DNA of 38,790 bases from assembly GCA_024690405.1 (NCBI GenBank), contig JAILCU010000068.1:1-38790 (forward strand). Direction: 5' to 3'. This document shows, in pieces, positions 23,416 to 32,134 of the stretch (position 1 is the first letter of the stretch; each line of letters opens with the position of its first letter). The position numbers and the translations under genes are program-made. This DNA comes from Bacteroidales bacterium (GTDB taxonomy: Bacteria > Bacteroidota > Bacteroidia > Bacteroidales > Bacteroidaceae). Under the pieces are notes generated by a model. It saw only the letters and a program-made list of their open reading frames with translations. It was not told the origin of the DNA and ran no database searches.

Positions 23416-25893
23416 TTAAAGGTCCTTGTCCGGATACATCGCTTGCCACCAGGTAGCATCATCCTGCAACCATCGGGCAAACCATGCCCAAATCGTCTGT
23501 TGCCAACGCAGACGCTTCTCATAATCAAGGATATGATGATCCTGGTCTTTAACAAGCACCATGGCCGTAGGGCGCCCAAGAAGTTTCAAGGCCGTATACA
23601 TCTGAATGCTTTCGCCCACAGGTACATTATGATCACTATCACCATGGACAAACAGAAGCGGCGTGCGAATCTTGTCGGCATTGAACAACGGGCTCTGCTC
23701 TACATACAAGTCCTTACGCGTCCACGGATAACTGTTTGCCATCGAAACTTCACTGTACGAATAGCCCCAATATCCTTCACCCCAATAACTGGTATGGTCA
23801 CTGATACCGGCATGACTGATGGCGGCTGCAAAAAGATCGGTTTGCGTTTGCAGGTACTGCGTCATGAAACCACCATAACTGGCCCCGATGCAACCAATCT
23901 TCTTATCATTCACCCACGCATGTTCATTACAGAAAGCCTTCACGGCGCCGATGATATCTTCGGCTACACCTTGACCTGCCGTGTTCACGTGTTGCGCCGA
24001 CCACTCCTGTCCGAAGCCAGTGGCCCCGCGTGGATTTACCACCAAAACGATATACCCCAATGCTGCATAGGCATGCTGCGGATAGCGGCTCTCAAAATGA
24101 CGGCTTGTCGGTGAACAACCTCCATAGTAATTTACAATCATTGGATATTTCTTCGATGCATCGAAATGAGGCGGCAAGTAATAGCGGCACGAGATCTGTT
24201 CACCTTTCTCATTCACATAGACATAGGGTTCACAGGCACCTAACACAACGTTCTTCAAGGTCTCAGCGCTGAGGTCTTCTATCAGACGCACCGCCTTGAG
24301 TCCTTTCTTTTCAATGGCCGTCAGATCAATTGCATAAAGGCGGTCACTATTCGAAGCGCTTTGGCCATAAAGAATCATCACGGGCGATTTCGCGGCCACA
24401 TCAAAGCCCTCCACCACTTCCTCCGGGAGTTCCAGACGCTGAAAACTTCCTTTCCGTGGATCCATCACAAAAAGATTGATGCTGTCCTTGTCTTCAGCCT
24501 TGATATAAACCTTGCCATCAGCATTGCTCCAGACGACCTGCCCTACGTTGGGATCGAAATCACACGTCATTGGTTTCACCTTGCGATGGTCAATGTCCAT
24601 CACAAAGATTTGCATGTCAATCATGCTGGGAGTAAAACCTTCTCCCACCTTCTTGCCAATGCCGCCAAGTGCCTCGGGACTGCCCGTCAATAACACCTGA
24701 CTTCCATCAGGCGAGAAACAGGCATTGCCCATAAAACCTTCATTGCTGAGCAAGGTGTCAACATGCAATGTTGAAAGGTTGATACGATAGAGTGACGCGA
24801 CTTCCGTCGGCCGCTTACCCAGACGACTGCCAGCAGTCATCACCAAGGCATAGCGTCCGTCTTGACTGAGGTCTGCTACAGATGTCCTTGAATGGCCAAA
24901 AGTCAATGGCTGCAAGATGCCGGCTTGCAAGTCGTAAACAGCCAGATGTGAACGTGTACGCCAACCGGGCTGACGATCATCAGGATGAATGACTTCATAA
25001 ACATCGGGACGCTCTTGTGGCGCCTCATCATACAAGGTAAACACAAGCCGATCTTCGGTCGGAGTCATTTGGAAATAGCCCTCCGGAATATTGTCCGCAA
25101 GTATTTGCTCAGATTGGCTCAGGGGGTCAACGCTTACAAGTTCGCGCTTCCCTCCCCTCATACGAGTGTAATAATAAAGGTTTGACGTTGGCATCCAAAC
25201 AACACCGTCGCGCTGGTCCACAATTCGTCCGGTGGCGACTTCACGCACCTCGGTTTGCCGTTGTGTTCGGCCCCCAGGCTGGGTCTGAGTGGTTGCCACA
25301 ATCGCCCATCGTCCGTCAGGAGAAAGAGACACACCTGCATAGCGACGCGCATGCAATACTTCAGCCATCGTGTACAGGCGCTGGCCCTCGCAGGCATCAG
25401 ACAACATGAAGTCGCTACCCTTTGTCGGCACGATGTTCACCTGCACTGAATCCTTACTCTCCGCTGTTGTCAGCGCTTTAATGACAACTTCGTGCGTTGC
25501 AGGCAGCAGTTCGGTCTCAGCACCGGTCTGGACAACCTTTCCATCGACATATAAAATGTGATGGCTGAGGCCCTTGACCATGACCTTGGCTTTGGCATAA
25601 GATGTGTTTGTGACAACAAACGAAAGCAGGTGCAGAGCGGGGCGACCTTGAGCATCCTTTGGCAACACAGCATCTCTGAATGCCCGGCCCCGGCGTACAT
25701 TCTCGAGACGCAAAGGGGTCTGCAACAATGAGGCTGTGTCAAAGGGTTTCGCGTCTACATCAGTACTGTCCAGCATGACTGGTTGCTGAAGTGGAAACGG
25801 ACCTGCATGAAGGAAATGTGCGACCGAATGATCTTGTGCCATAACACGAAATGAGATCATCAGCAAGCTTAAGAGGAGAAACGTTCTATTCAT
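23416..25893 (-). CDS. S9 family prolyl oligopeptidase (DPP IV-like), exported
   Basis: An 825-residue serine peptidase with a signal peptide (MNRTFLLLSLLMISFRVMAQ). Residues about 160-560 read as a beta-propeller with repeated FSPDGS/LSPDGRWAI strands, which screens substrates; about 570-815 is the alpha/beta-hydrolase domain. The nucleophile S672 lies in GASYGGFM, the acid probably D754 in HGDSDHNVP, and the base H786 in DQDHHILD. It most likely acts in the periplasm, removing dipeptides or cutting after proline in oligopeptides. The start ATG at 25893 is directly followed by the signal peptide and lies 27 nt from a -7 box shared, back to back, with the P-type ATPase promoter region. Confidence 0.92.
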   Translation of the reverse strand: MNRTFLLLSLLMISFRVMAQDHSVAHFLHAGPFPLQQPVMLDSTDVDAKPFDTASLLQTPLRLENVRRGRAFRDAVLPKDAQGRPALHLLSFVVTNTSYAKAKVMVKGLSHHILYVDGKVVQTGAETELLPATHEVVIKALTTAESKDSVQVNIVPTKGSDFMLSDACEGQRLYTMAEVLHARRYAGVSLSPDGRWAIVATTQTQPGGRTQRQTEVREVATGRIVDQRDGVVWMPTSNLYYYTRMRGGKRELVSVDPLSQSEQILADNIPEGYFQMTPTEDRLVFTLYDEAPQERPDVYEVIHPDDRQPGWRTRSHLAVYDLQAGILQPLTFGHSRTSVADLSQDGRYALVMTAGSRLGKRPTEVASLYRINLSTLHVDTLLSNEGFMGNACFSPDGSQVLLTGSPEALGGIGKKVGEGFTPSMIDMQIFVMDIDHRKVKPMTCDFDPNVGQVVWSNADGKVYIKAEDKDSINLFVMDPRKGSFQRLELPEEVVEGFDVAAKSPVMILYGQSASNSDRLYAIDLTAIEKKGLKAVRLIEDLSAETLKNVVLGACEPYVYVNEKGEQISCRYYLPPHFDASKKYPMIVNYYGGCSPTSRHFESRYPQHAYAALGYIVLVVNPRGATGFGQEWSAQHVNTAGQGVAEDIIGAVKAFCNEHAWVNDKKIGCIGASYGGFMTQYLQTQTDLFAAAISHAGISDHTSYWGEGYWGYSYSEVSMANSYPWTRKDLYVEQSPLFNADKIRTPLLFVHGDSDHNVPVGESIQMYTALKLLGRPTAMVLVKDQDHHILDYEKRLRWQQTIWAWFARWLQDDATWWQAMYPDKDL

Positions 25894-25920
25894 TTTTCAT
25901 ACTTTTATCATAATTCGTGA

Positions 25921-25928
25921 CAAAGATA
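25921..25928 (-). promoter_or_regulatory. -7 element of the S9 peptidase promoter
   Basis: TATCTTTG on the minus strand, a full match; no canonical -33. The divergent ATPase promoter begins 41 bp away, so the two upstream regions share the interval 25929-25969. Confidence 0.55.
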
Positions 25929-25969
25929 CTAAAAAAAGACGTTTCTTCCCACTTTTCAGCACTTTTTAT

Positions 25970-26000
25970 TTTGCCTTCACACTTAAATGCTCTATTTTTG
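25970..26000 (+). promoter_or_regulatory. Bacteroidetes-type promoter of the P-type ATPase operon
   Basis: TTTG at 25970-25973, a 19-bp spacer and TATTTTTG at 25993-26000. The ATG lies only 8 nt after the -7 box, so the mRNA would be leaderless or nearly so. Confidence 0.8.
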
Positions 26001-26008
26001 TCACGAAA

Positions 26009-29000
26009 ATGAAAACAACAGCAAAAGATACCCTTACAAGTTCCGGCCATTGTCAGAACGGGTTCTGTGGATTAAGCACAGAAGAGGTTATTGCCTCCCG
26101 CGCTGCCCACGGAGCTAATATTCTCACGCAACGCGAACGCATACCATGGTGGCGCAAATTAGGTGAAAAGTTCACGGATCCGCTCATCATCATCCTGCTC
26201 ATTGCAGCCGTTTTGTCGTTAGGTATTGCGCTCTATGAGTACTTCGGACTGGAAACTGATGCCACGACATTTTTCGAACCTTTAGGAATCATTGTAGCCA
26301 TCATACTTGCTACGGGACTTGCATTTTGGTTTGAACATCAGGCAGACCGTGAATTCTCTCTGCTCAACCAACAGAATGACCAGGATCCTATCCGTGTGAT
26401 TCGCAATAGCCGTGAAGCCATGGTTCCGCGCTCAGAATTAGTCGTAGGAGACCTTGTGCTGTTGTCCACTGGCGACGAAGTCCCGGCTGACGGCACTCTC
26501 CTTGAAGCCACACAGATGCAAGTGGACGAATCTACGCTTACCGGCGAACCCGTCTGCCATAAAAGTGTGAAAGCCGAAGAACAGGACCCAGATGCCACCT
26601 TCCCTACCAATACTGTGCTGCGAGGAACCAAACTGCTCGAAGGACACGGACTCATGTGTATCACCGCTGTCGGAGATCACACAGAAGCCGGGCATGTCTT
26701 CACCGAAGTGCAGATCGACTCCACCGTCCGCACTCCCCTTAACGAGCAACTCGACCGCCTTGGACTTCTCATCTCGCGTGCCAGTTATGCGATTGCTGCA
26801 TTGGTTGTCATTGGACGCATTTTTATGTGGTTCGCCACGGCAGAATCCTCCACTCTATCCACGCTTAGTGCTGAACTGTCAACGTTTGAATTCCAGGAAA
26901 CGACGTATAGTTTTCTCACCTACCTTTTACAATCGGTGATGCTTGCCGTGACACTGATTGTCGTGGCTGTTCCTGAAGGTTTGCCCATGGCGGTAACGCT
27001 ATCTTTGGCTTATTCCATGCGCAGGATGCTCAAGACAAACAATCTTGTGCGTAGAATGCATGCCTGCGAGACAATGGGAGCCGCTACCGTCATCTGTACC
27101 GACAAAACTGGTACCCTTACACAAAATCAGATGCGAGTGGCCGAAATCGTCGGTATGAACGGCACCATCGTTTCCACAATTCCAAATGATCAAGGAAAAA
27201 GTATTTCACCCGACATTGCCCTTAACATTGCGGTGAATAGTACGGCCTCGCTCGATGATAACCGTGTTCTTGGTAATCCTACCGAAGGGGCCTTGCTTCT
27301 TTGGCTGCGTGATCAAGGCACCGACTATCTGCCACTCCGTGCAGAAGCACAAGTTGTAGAGGAAATTCCGTTCAACACCGAGCGGAAATACATGGCGACC
27401 CGCATCTCCGCAGCCCCTCTCCCCCTCCACCAAACAAGCCAAGCCCATCTTCCCCTCCACCAACAAAGCCAAGCCCCTCTCCCCCTCCACCAAACAAGCC
27501 AAGCCCCTCTCCCCCTCCACCAAACAAGCCAAGCCGTTGTGCCCTCGTCATCAGACGAGGGTTTCCCCCTCTCCTCCGCCCCTGTTTCGGCAAATACTAC
27601 CATCGCATCATCTGATACCTTACTATATATAAAAGGTGCTCCCGAGATCGTCATGGGATTGTGTAACTCCACCCCACCGGCCTCCTCCACAGACAACACC
27701 CTCAACCCCACCGCCCTACTCCTTCAATGGCAGCAACGAGGTTTGCGCACATTGGCCCTGGCCCATGCCTCTGGCACTGACGCCCCCGTGCTTGACGCCC
27801 TTGTCGCAATCGCCGATCCTGTGCGTTCTGATGTTCCTGCAGCCGTGCGCGAGTGCCTTGATGCAGGCATTGATGTAAAGATTGTCACTGGAGATACGCC
27901 TGCCACCGCGACCGAGATTGCTCGTCAGATAGGTCTTTTCACACAGGACGCAAAACCTTCGCTACCGGCAGATCAGTCTGCTGTTGAAACGGCCACCACT
28001 ACAGCCAGGCATATCATTACGGGCCCCGAAGTTGCCGCTCTTAGCGATGAAGAACTCCGTGAGTGTGCCCACGACATCACCATCATTGCACGAGCCCGGC
28101 CAATGGATAAGCAACGCTTGGTACAGGCTTTGCAAGCACGTGGTGAGGTCGTAGCAGTTACAGGCGACGGAACGAACGATGCCCCGGCACTGAAAGCAGC
28201 CCATGTCGGTCTGTCAATGGGCGATGGCACCGCTGTTGCAAAAGAGGCTTCGGACATCACAATCATCGACAATTCCTTTGCCAGTATTGGCCGTGCAGTC
28301 AAATGGGGGCGCTCTCTATACCGCAATATTCAGCGCTTTATCCTTTTCCAACTGACTGTCAATGTCTGCGCATGTCTTACCGTGCTCACCGGCGCTTTTA
28401 TGGGGACAGATGCCCCCTTGACGGTCACGCAGATGCTTTGGGTGAATCTGATCATGGATACCTTTGCGGCCATGGCTTTGGCCTCACTTCCGCCCACCGA
28501 GTCGGTGATGAGCGAACGGCCGCGTGACAGACGCAAGTTCATTATCTCCTCACCGATGTGGAATTTCATACTCATTGTAGGAGGCATCTTCTTTGCGCTC
28601 TTGACTGGCTTGCTATGGCTCTTCGAACATGCCGATGTACAGGACCTCAGCGACTTCATATCATTGCTCCTCCACGGACAACAGCAATGGAACCATAACG
28701 AGTTGACGCCTTTCGAACTCAGCCTGTTCTTCACCACTTTCGTGATGTTGCAATTCTGGAATTTGTTCAATGCACGTGCTTTTCTCACCCGCCGTAGTGC
28801 CTTTGACCTGCGTAATTGTCGAGGTTTTCTCATCATCGCACTTCTCATTTTCTTCGGACAAATTCTTATTGTAGAATTCGGTGGAGCAATGTTTAATGTA
28901 GTCCCTTTGGAATGGGATGAATGGTTGGTCATTGTTTTAGCGACATCACCTGTACTTATCATTGGTGAATGCGTAAGGTTTTTCAAAATGCTTTTAAACC

Positions 29001-29023
29001 ATCCGCCACATCGTCTGTCGTAA
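26009..29023 (+). CDS. Calcium-translocating P-type ATPase (PMCA type) with repeat insertion
   Basis: Inner-membrane cation pump of 1004 residues, most likely exporting Ca2+. It shows the N-terminal LTxxEV cytosolic segment, TLTGEP of the actuator domain, the M4 motif VAVPEGLPMAVTLSLA, the phosphorylated D365 in CTDKTGTLTQNQ and the hinge TGDGTNDAPALK. The C-terminal third holds the last membrane helices with NLIMDTFAAMALAS. In the nucleotide-binding domain, between ERKYMATRISA and LYIKGAPEIVMG, about 60 residues are inserted (469-531): four 10-residue units (APLPLHQTSQ and variants) and a Ser-rich linker. Homologues have a short loop here. ATG at 26009 is the first start before the conserved N-terminus. 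A barrel protein follows 31 nt downstream. Confidence 0.94.
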   Translation: MKTTAKDTLTSSGHCQNGFCGLSTEEVIASRAAHGANILTQRERIPWWRKLGEKFTDPLIIILLIAAVLSLGIALYEYFGLETDATTFFEPLGIIVAIILATGLAFWFEHQADREFSLLNQQNDQDPIRVIRNSREAMVPRSELVVGDLVLLSTGDEVPADGTLLEATQMQVDESTLTGEPVCHKSVKAEEQDPDATFPTNTVLRGTKLLEGHGLMCITAVGDHTEAGHVFTEVQIDSTVRTPLNEQLDRLGLLISRASYAIAALVVIGRIFMWFATAESSTLSTLSAELSTFEFQETTYSFLTYLLQSVMLAVTLIVVAVPEGLPMAVTLSLAYSMRRMLKTNNLVRRMHACETMGAATVICTDKTGTLTQNQMRVAEIVGMNGTIVSTIPNDQGKSISPDIALNIAVNSTASLDDNRVLGNPTEGALLLWLRDQGTDYLPLRAEAQVVEEIPFNTERKYMATRISAAPLPLHQTSQAHLPLHQQSQAPLPLHQTSQAPLPLHQTSQAVVPSSSDEGFPLSSAPVSANTTIASSDTLLYIKGAPEIVMGLCNSTPPASSTDNTLNPTALLLQWQQRGLRTLALAHASGTDAPVLDALVAIADPVRSDVPAAVRECLDAGIDVKIVTGDTPATATEIARQIGLFTQDAKPSLPADQSAVETATTTARHIITGPEVAALSDEELRECAHDITIIARARPMDKQRLVQALQARGEVVAVTGDGTNDAPALKAAHVGLSMGDGTAVAKEASDITIIDNSFASIGRAVKWGRSLYRNIQRFILFQLTVNVCACLTVLTGAFMGTDAPLTVTQMLWVNLIMDTFAAMALASLPPTESVMSERPRDRRKFIISSPMWNFILIVGGIFFALLTGLLWLFEHADVQDLSDFISLLLHGQQQWNHNELTPFELSLFFTTFVMLQFWNLFNARAFLTRRSAFDLRNCRGFLIIALLIFFGQILIVEFGGAMFNVVPLEWDEWLVIVLATSPVLIIGECVRFFKMLLNHPPHRLS
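27413..27532 (+). repeat. Four tandem 30-bp units inside the P-type ATPase gene
   Basis: Units at 27413, 27443, 27473 and 27503. Units 1, 3 and 4 are identical (GCCCCTCTCCCCCTCCACCA then AACAAGCCAA); unit 2 has four substitutions. Each adds 10 residues and keeps the frame. A perfect 8-bp hairpin (CCCTCGTC-ATCA-GACGAGGG) follows at 27542-27561. Almost pure C/T/A on the coding strand, unlike the surrounding gene. Confidence 0.9.
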
Positions 29024-29047
29024 TAATGCCAACCCATTATTCCCGAC
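29017..29047 (+). other. Intercistronic stem-loop
   Basis: GTCG-T-AATAATG, loop CCAACC, CATTATT-CC-CGAC. It covers the ATPase stop codon and most of the short gap before the next gene. There is no T-run after it, so it is more likely a processing or attenuation structure than a full terminator. Confidence 0.45.
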
Positions 29048-29054
29048 AGTTTAT

Positions 29055-32051
29055 ATGAGTATTAGACAAACACTGATGGCAATGGCAATTATGTTCATTG
29101 CCACCTTTTTTTATTGCACGACCGCTACCGCACAATGGTACAATGTTCGCGGTACCGTTTACGAGAGTTCCACGTTGAAGGGCTTGCCCGGAGCCAGCGT
29201 TGTCGTCAACGATTCTACCGGCAAACTGGTTGCAGGACGTCAGACCGTTGAAAGCGGTCATTTTATGATTCCGGGCATTCCGGTCGGCAAATACACGCTC
29301 AAAGTGTCGTTTATGGGATTCAAGACGCAATCTTTTGCCTTGAATCTTTCGGGAAAGGGCGGTAACAAAAAGGTGAATGACATCTTGATGAAAGAGGACG
29401 CTACGCTGATGGCCGAGGCGGTCGTCGAGGGTAAATTGCCTGAGATGACCATCGTCGACGATACCGTCATGTACAACGCAGCGGCCTTCTCACTGCCTCC
29501 CGGGTCCATGGTCGAAGAGTTAATCAAGAAACTCCCAGGTATCGTCATTGACGAGAATGGCAAGATTACGCACAACGGCAAAGAGGTTCGACAGATCCTG
29601 GTGGACGGCAAGGAGTTCTTTGGAAACAACCAACAACTCGTGTTGAAAAACATCCCTGCTGAAATCGTCGACAAAGTGAAAGCCTACGACAAGCAGAGCG
29701 ACCTTGCACGCATCACCGGCATAGATGACGGCGAAGAACAGACGGTGCTCGACCTCGAGATTAAGAAGGACAAACGGCGCGGCTGGTTCGGCCGTGCAAC
29801 GGCTGGATATGGTACCGAGCAACGCTATACAGCCCATGGCGATGTTTACCGTTTCCTCGACAAACAGAAAGCTGGCATCGTAGCCAATGCCGACAACACC
29901 GGCGGCAACGGTATGCAGGATAACCAGAGCGTCGCTGCCAGCCTCAACCTGGAATGGGACAAGATTGAACTCAACGGAGGAGCATCGGGCCGTTTCAATC
30001 AATCCTCGGGATCTTCATGGAGCAACTCCCAGAACTTTGAGAATAAGAATGCGGCTTATAGCAACCGCATCTCGAACAACAGCAGCCATAGCAATTCCTT
30101 CGACACCAACTGGCGCATCGAATGGAAGCCTGACACGATGACCAACATCCTCATGCGCCCGCGATTCAGCATCAACGGCAACCGCAGTCACGGACGTAGT
30201 GAGAGCGCAACTTTCAACGATGATCCTTATTCTCTCGTCGACGATCCCCTCGCACAACTCAGTGAACTGCGCAGCATCGGTGTCAACCACAACCTCAATG
30301 CCAACCGCAATGCTTCCGACAATATCAGCGGTAGCCTCTCATTGCAGATCAATCGCCGTCTCAACAAGCCCGGCCGCAACATTACGTTTAATGTCAATGG
30401 AGGACTCAACGAGAGCGATGGCAACTCAAGCAACTACTCACAGATCGACTACTACCAGATTCTTGCTCTGACAGGCGAAGACTCCATTTACCACAAGATT
30501 CAGTACGACAATTCTAATAATACGGGACGCAATCTCTCCGCTCGATTCTCTTATACCGAGCCTATCGCCACCGGACAATTCTTGCAGTTCTCCTATAATT
30601 ACAGTTATCGCTACAACGACCGCAACCGCACTGTAGCGAGTATCTTCGACCCCTTCGTTGATACCTATTTCCTCGGAATCGACAACTACGACGGACACGT
30701 TGACCTGGCTGTGCCCGATACTGCTCAGTGTAACTATACCAAGAACCACTACCAAAACCATGACCTGCGACTGCAATACCGGATTATTGATTCGAAAATG
30801 CGCCTCAATTTCGGTATTAATGTCCAGCCGCAAATCAACTCGGTTGACTACACCAAAGGTTGGAAACACTACGATGTCTCACGTACCATTGCCAACTGGG
30901 CACCTACGCTGAACTTCCGTTACCGGTTCACCCGTCAGCACCAGATTGAAGCCCGCTATGGCGGACAGTCTGGACAACCATCCATCACGGACCTCATCCC
31001 GGATACGCTTTCTAATGCCAACCCGTTGGCAATCCGTTTGGGTAACCCCAACCTGAAGCCTTCGTTTACGCACAATGCCCGTTTGGAATGGCGCCTCTCA
31101 CAACCCGACTACCAGCGTTCCTACAACTTTAATGCCCGGTTCGGAACTACGCAGAATTCAACGACCAGTCGGACCGAGTACAACGAGACCACTGGCGGAC
31201 GCGTTACGATGCCCGTAAACATCAACGGTAACTGGAACGCTTCCACCAACTTCAACTTCAATACGGCTTTCAAGGATCAGCGCTTCCGCATGAACAGCAG
31301 CACCAGTTACAACCACACCACGGCAAAGGGCTTCGTATACCGCTCAGACGAACATGCCACTGTTGGGATCAATACCAATAGCAACCGCCTCAACGAAGGA
31401 TTGCGTTTCACCTTCCGCGATGATTTCGACTCGCGTGCCACCTACATTGATGAAGAGTCTGAAGACGGCGCCGCGTATTACAAGAACACACTCGAGGTGA
31501 ATCTCCACGGCAACTTCAGTTACAACGCAACCCGCTCTAATTCCACGGCCGCCACCAATCTCGACATCTACAACTTCTCCTATGGACTCAGTGCAAACTG
31601 GAACTTCTGGTTTGGACTCAATCTCTCCACTGATATCAACCAGTCGAGTCGTCGTGGCTATGCCGATGACATCATGAACACCAATCAGTGGATTTGGAAT
31701 GCCCAGGCTACTTATTCGTTCCTCAAACGTCGCCAGGCTATCCTTACCCTGCGTTGGAACGATATCTTAGGTCAGCGCGATATGGTCAACCGCAATATCA
31801 ACGCCACCTCACGTACCGACAGCGACAGCGAGCGTGTCGTCTCCTATGCCATGCTTTCCTTCACCTACCGATTCAATATGTTCGGAGGCCGTAGTGCCAA
31901 CAAGCGCGATCGCCAGGATGGTAACGACGGTGAAAGACAAGGAAGAGGCAACCGCGGCGAAGGCAACGGATTCGGTGGAGGCAACCGCGGAGGCGGGAAC
32001 GGTGGGAACGGCGGAGGCTTTGGAGGTCCTGGCGGCGGAGGCCGTTTTTGA
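29055..32051 (+). CDS. Outer-membrane beta-barrel protein with carboxypeptidase-like N-terminal domain
   Basis: A 998-residue exported protein: signal peptide ending TTATAQ (about 27), a carboxypeptidase D-like regulatory domain at about 30-115 (VRGTVYESSTLKGLPGASVV, GKYTLKVSFMGFKTQ), a plug-like region (PGSMVEELIKKLPGIVIDEN, GKEVRQILVDGKEFFG), then a long barrel rich in Asn, Tyr and Phe in alternating strands (OMP_b-brl_3 type). It resembles TonB-dependent receptors, but I do not see a clear TonB box. The last 55 residues after the aromatic strand YRFNMFGG are Gly/Arg/Asn-rich (GNRGGGNGGNGGGFGG) and end in RF. It lies 31 nt after the Ca2+ ATPase gene and is probably co-transcribed with it. 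Substrate unknown. Confidence 0.88.
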   Translation: MSIRQTLMAMAIMFIATFFYCTTATAQWYNVRGTVYESSTLKGLPGASVVVNDSTGKLVAGRQTVESGHFMIPGIPVGKYTLKVSFMGFKTQSFALNLSGKGGNKKVNDILMKEDATLMAEAVVEGKLPEMTIVDDTVMYNAAAFSLPPGSMVEELIKKLPGIVIDENGKITHNGKEVRQILVDGKEFFGNNQQLVLKNIPAEIVDKVKAYDKQSDLARITGIDDGEEQTVLDLEIKKDKRRGWFGRATAGYGTEQRYTAHGDVYRFLDKQKAGIVANADNTGGNGMQDNQSVAASLNLEWDKIELNGGASGRFNQSSGSSWSNSQNFENKNAAYSNRISNNSSHSNSFDTNWRIEWKPDTMTNILMRPRFSINGNRSHGRSESATFNDDPYSLVDDPLAQLSELRSIGVNHNLNANRNASDNISGSLSLQINRRLNKPGRNITFNVNGGLNESDGNSSNYSQIDYYQILALTGEDSIYHKIQYDNSNNTGRNLSARFSYTEPIATGQFLQFSYNYSYRYNDRNRTVASIFDPFVDTYFLGIDNYDGHVDLAVPDTAQCNYTKNHYQNHDLRLQYRIIDSKMRLNFGINVQPQINSVDYTKGWKHYDVSRTIANWAPTLNFRYRFTRQHQIEARYGGQSGQPSITDLIPDTLSNANPLAIRLGNPNLKPSFTHNARLEWRLSQPDYQRSYNFNARFGTTQNSTTSRTEYNETTGGRVTMPVNINGNWNASTNFNFNTAFKDQRFRMNSSTSYNHTTAKGFVYRSDEHATVGINTNSNRLNEGLRFTFRDDFDSRATYIDEESEDGAAYYKNTLEVNLHGNFSYNATRSNSTAATNLDIYNFSYGLSANWNFWFGLNLSTDINQSSRRGYADDIMNTNQWIWNAQATYSFLKRRQAILTLRWNDILGQRDMVNRNINATSRTDSDSERVVSYAMLSFTYRFNMFGGRSANKRDRQDGNDGERQGRGNRGEGNGFGGGNRGGGNGGNGGGFGGPGGGGRF

Positions 32052-32063
32052 GTCAGTTCATTC

Positions 32064-32130
32064 TCAAGAACTCAAAAACTAAAGAACTCAAAAACTAAAG
32101 AACTCAAGAACTTAAGAACTTAAAAACTCA
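32064..32130. repeat. AACTCAAAAACTAAAG short-word tract
   Basis: Between the convergent barrel gene and ilvB. Units AACTCAAAAACTAAAG occur twice in direct tandem, followed by AACTCAAG and AACTTAAG variants. Similar in style to the tracts at 4.3, 11.5 and 38.5 kb but with different words. Confidence 0.6.
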
Positions 32131-32134
32131 ATCC

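Noticed and set aside
27413-27532. CRISPR-like array
   Set aside because: The 30-bp units are directly adjacent without spacers and lie in frame inside the P-type ATPase gene.
29330-29674. Minus-strand frames within the barrel gene
   Set aside because: Shadows of the plus-strand gene, which has a signal peptide and continuous barrel strands.
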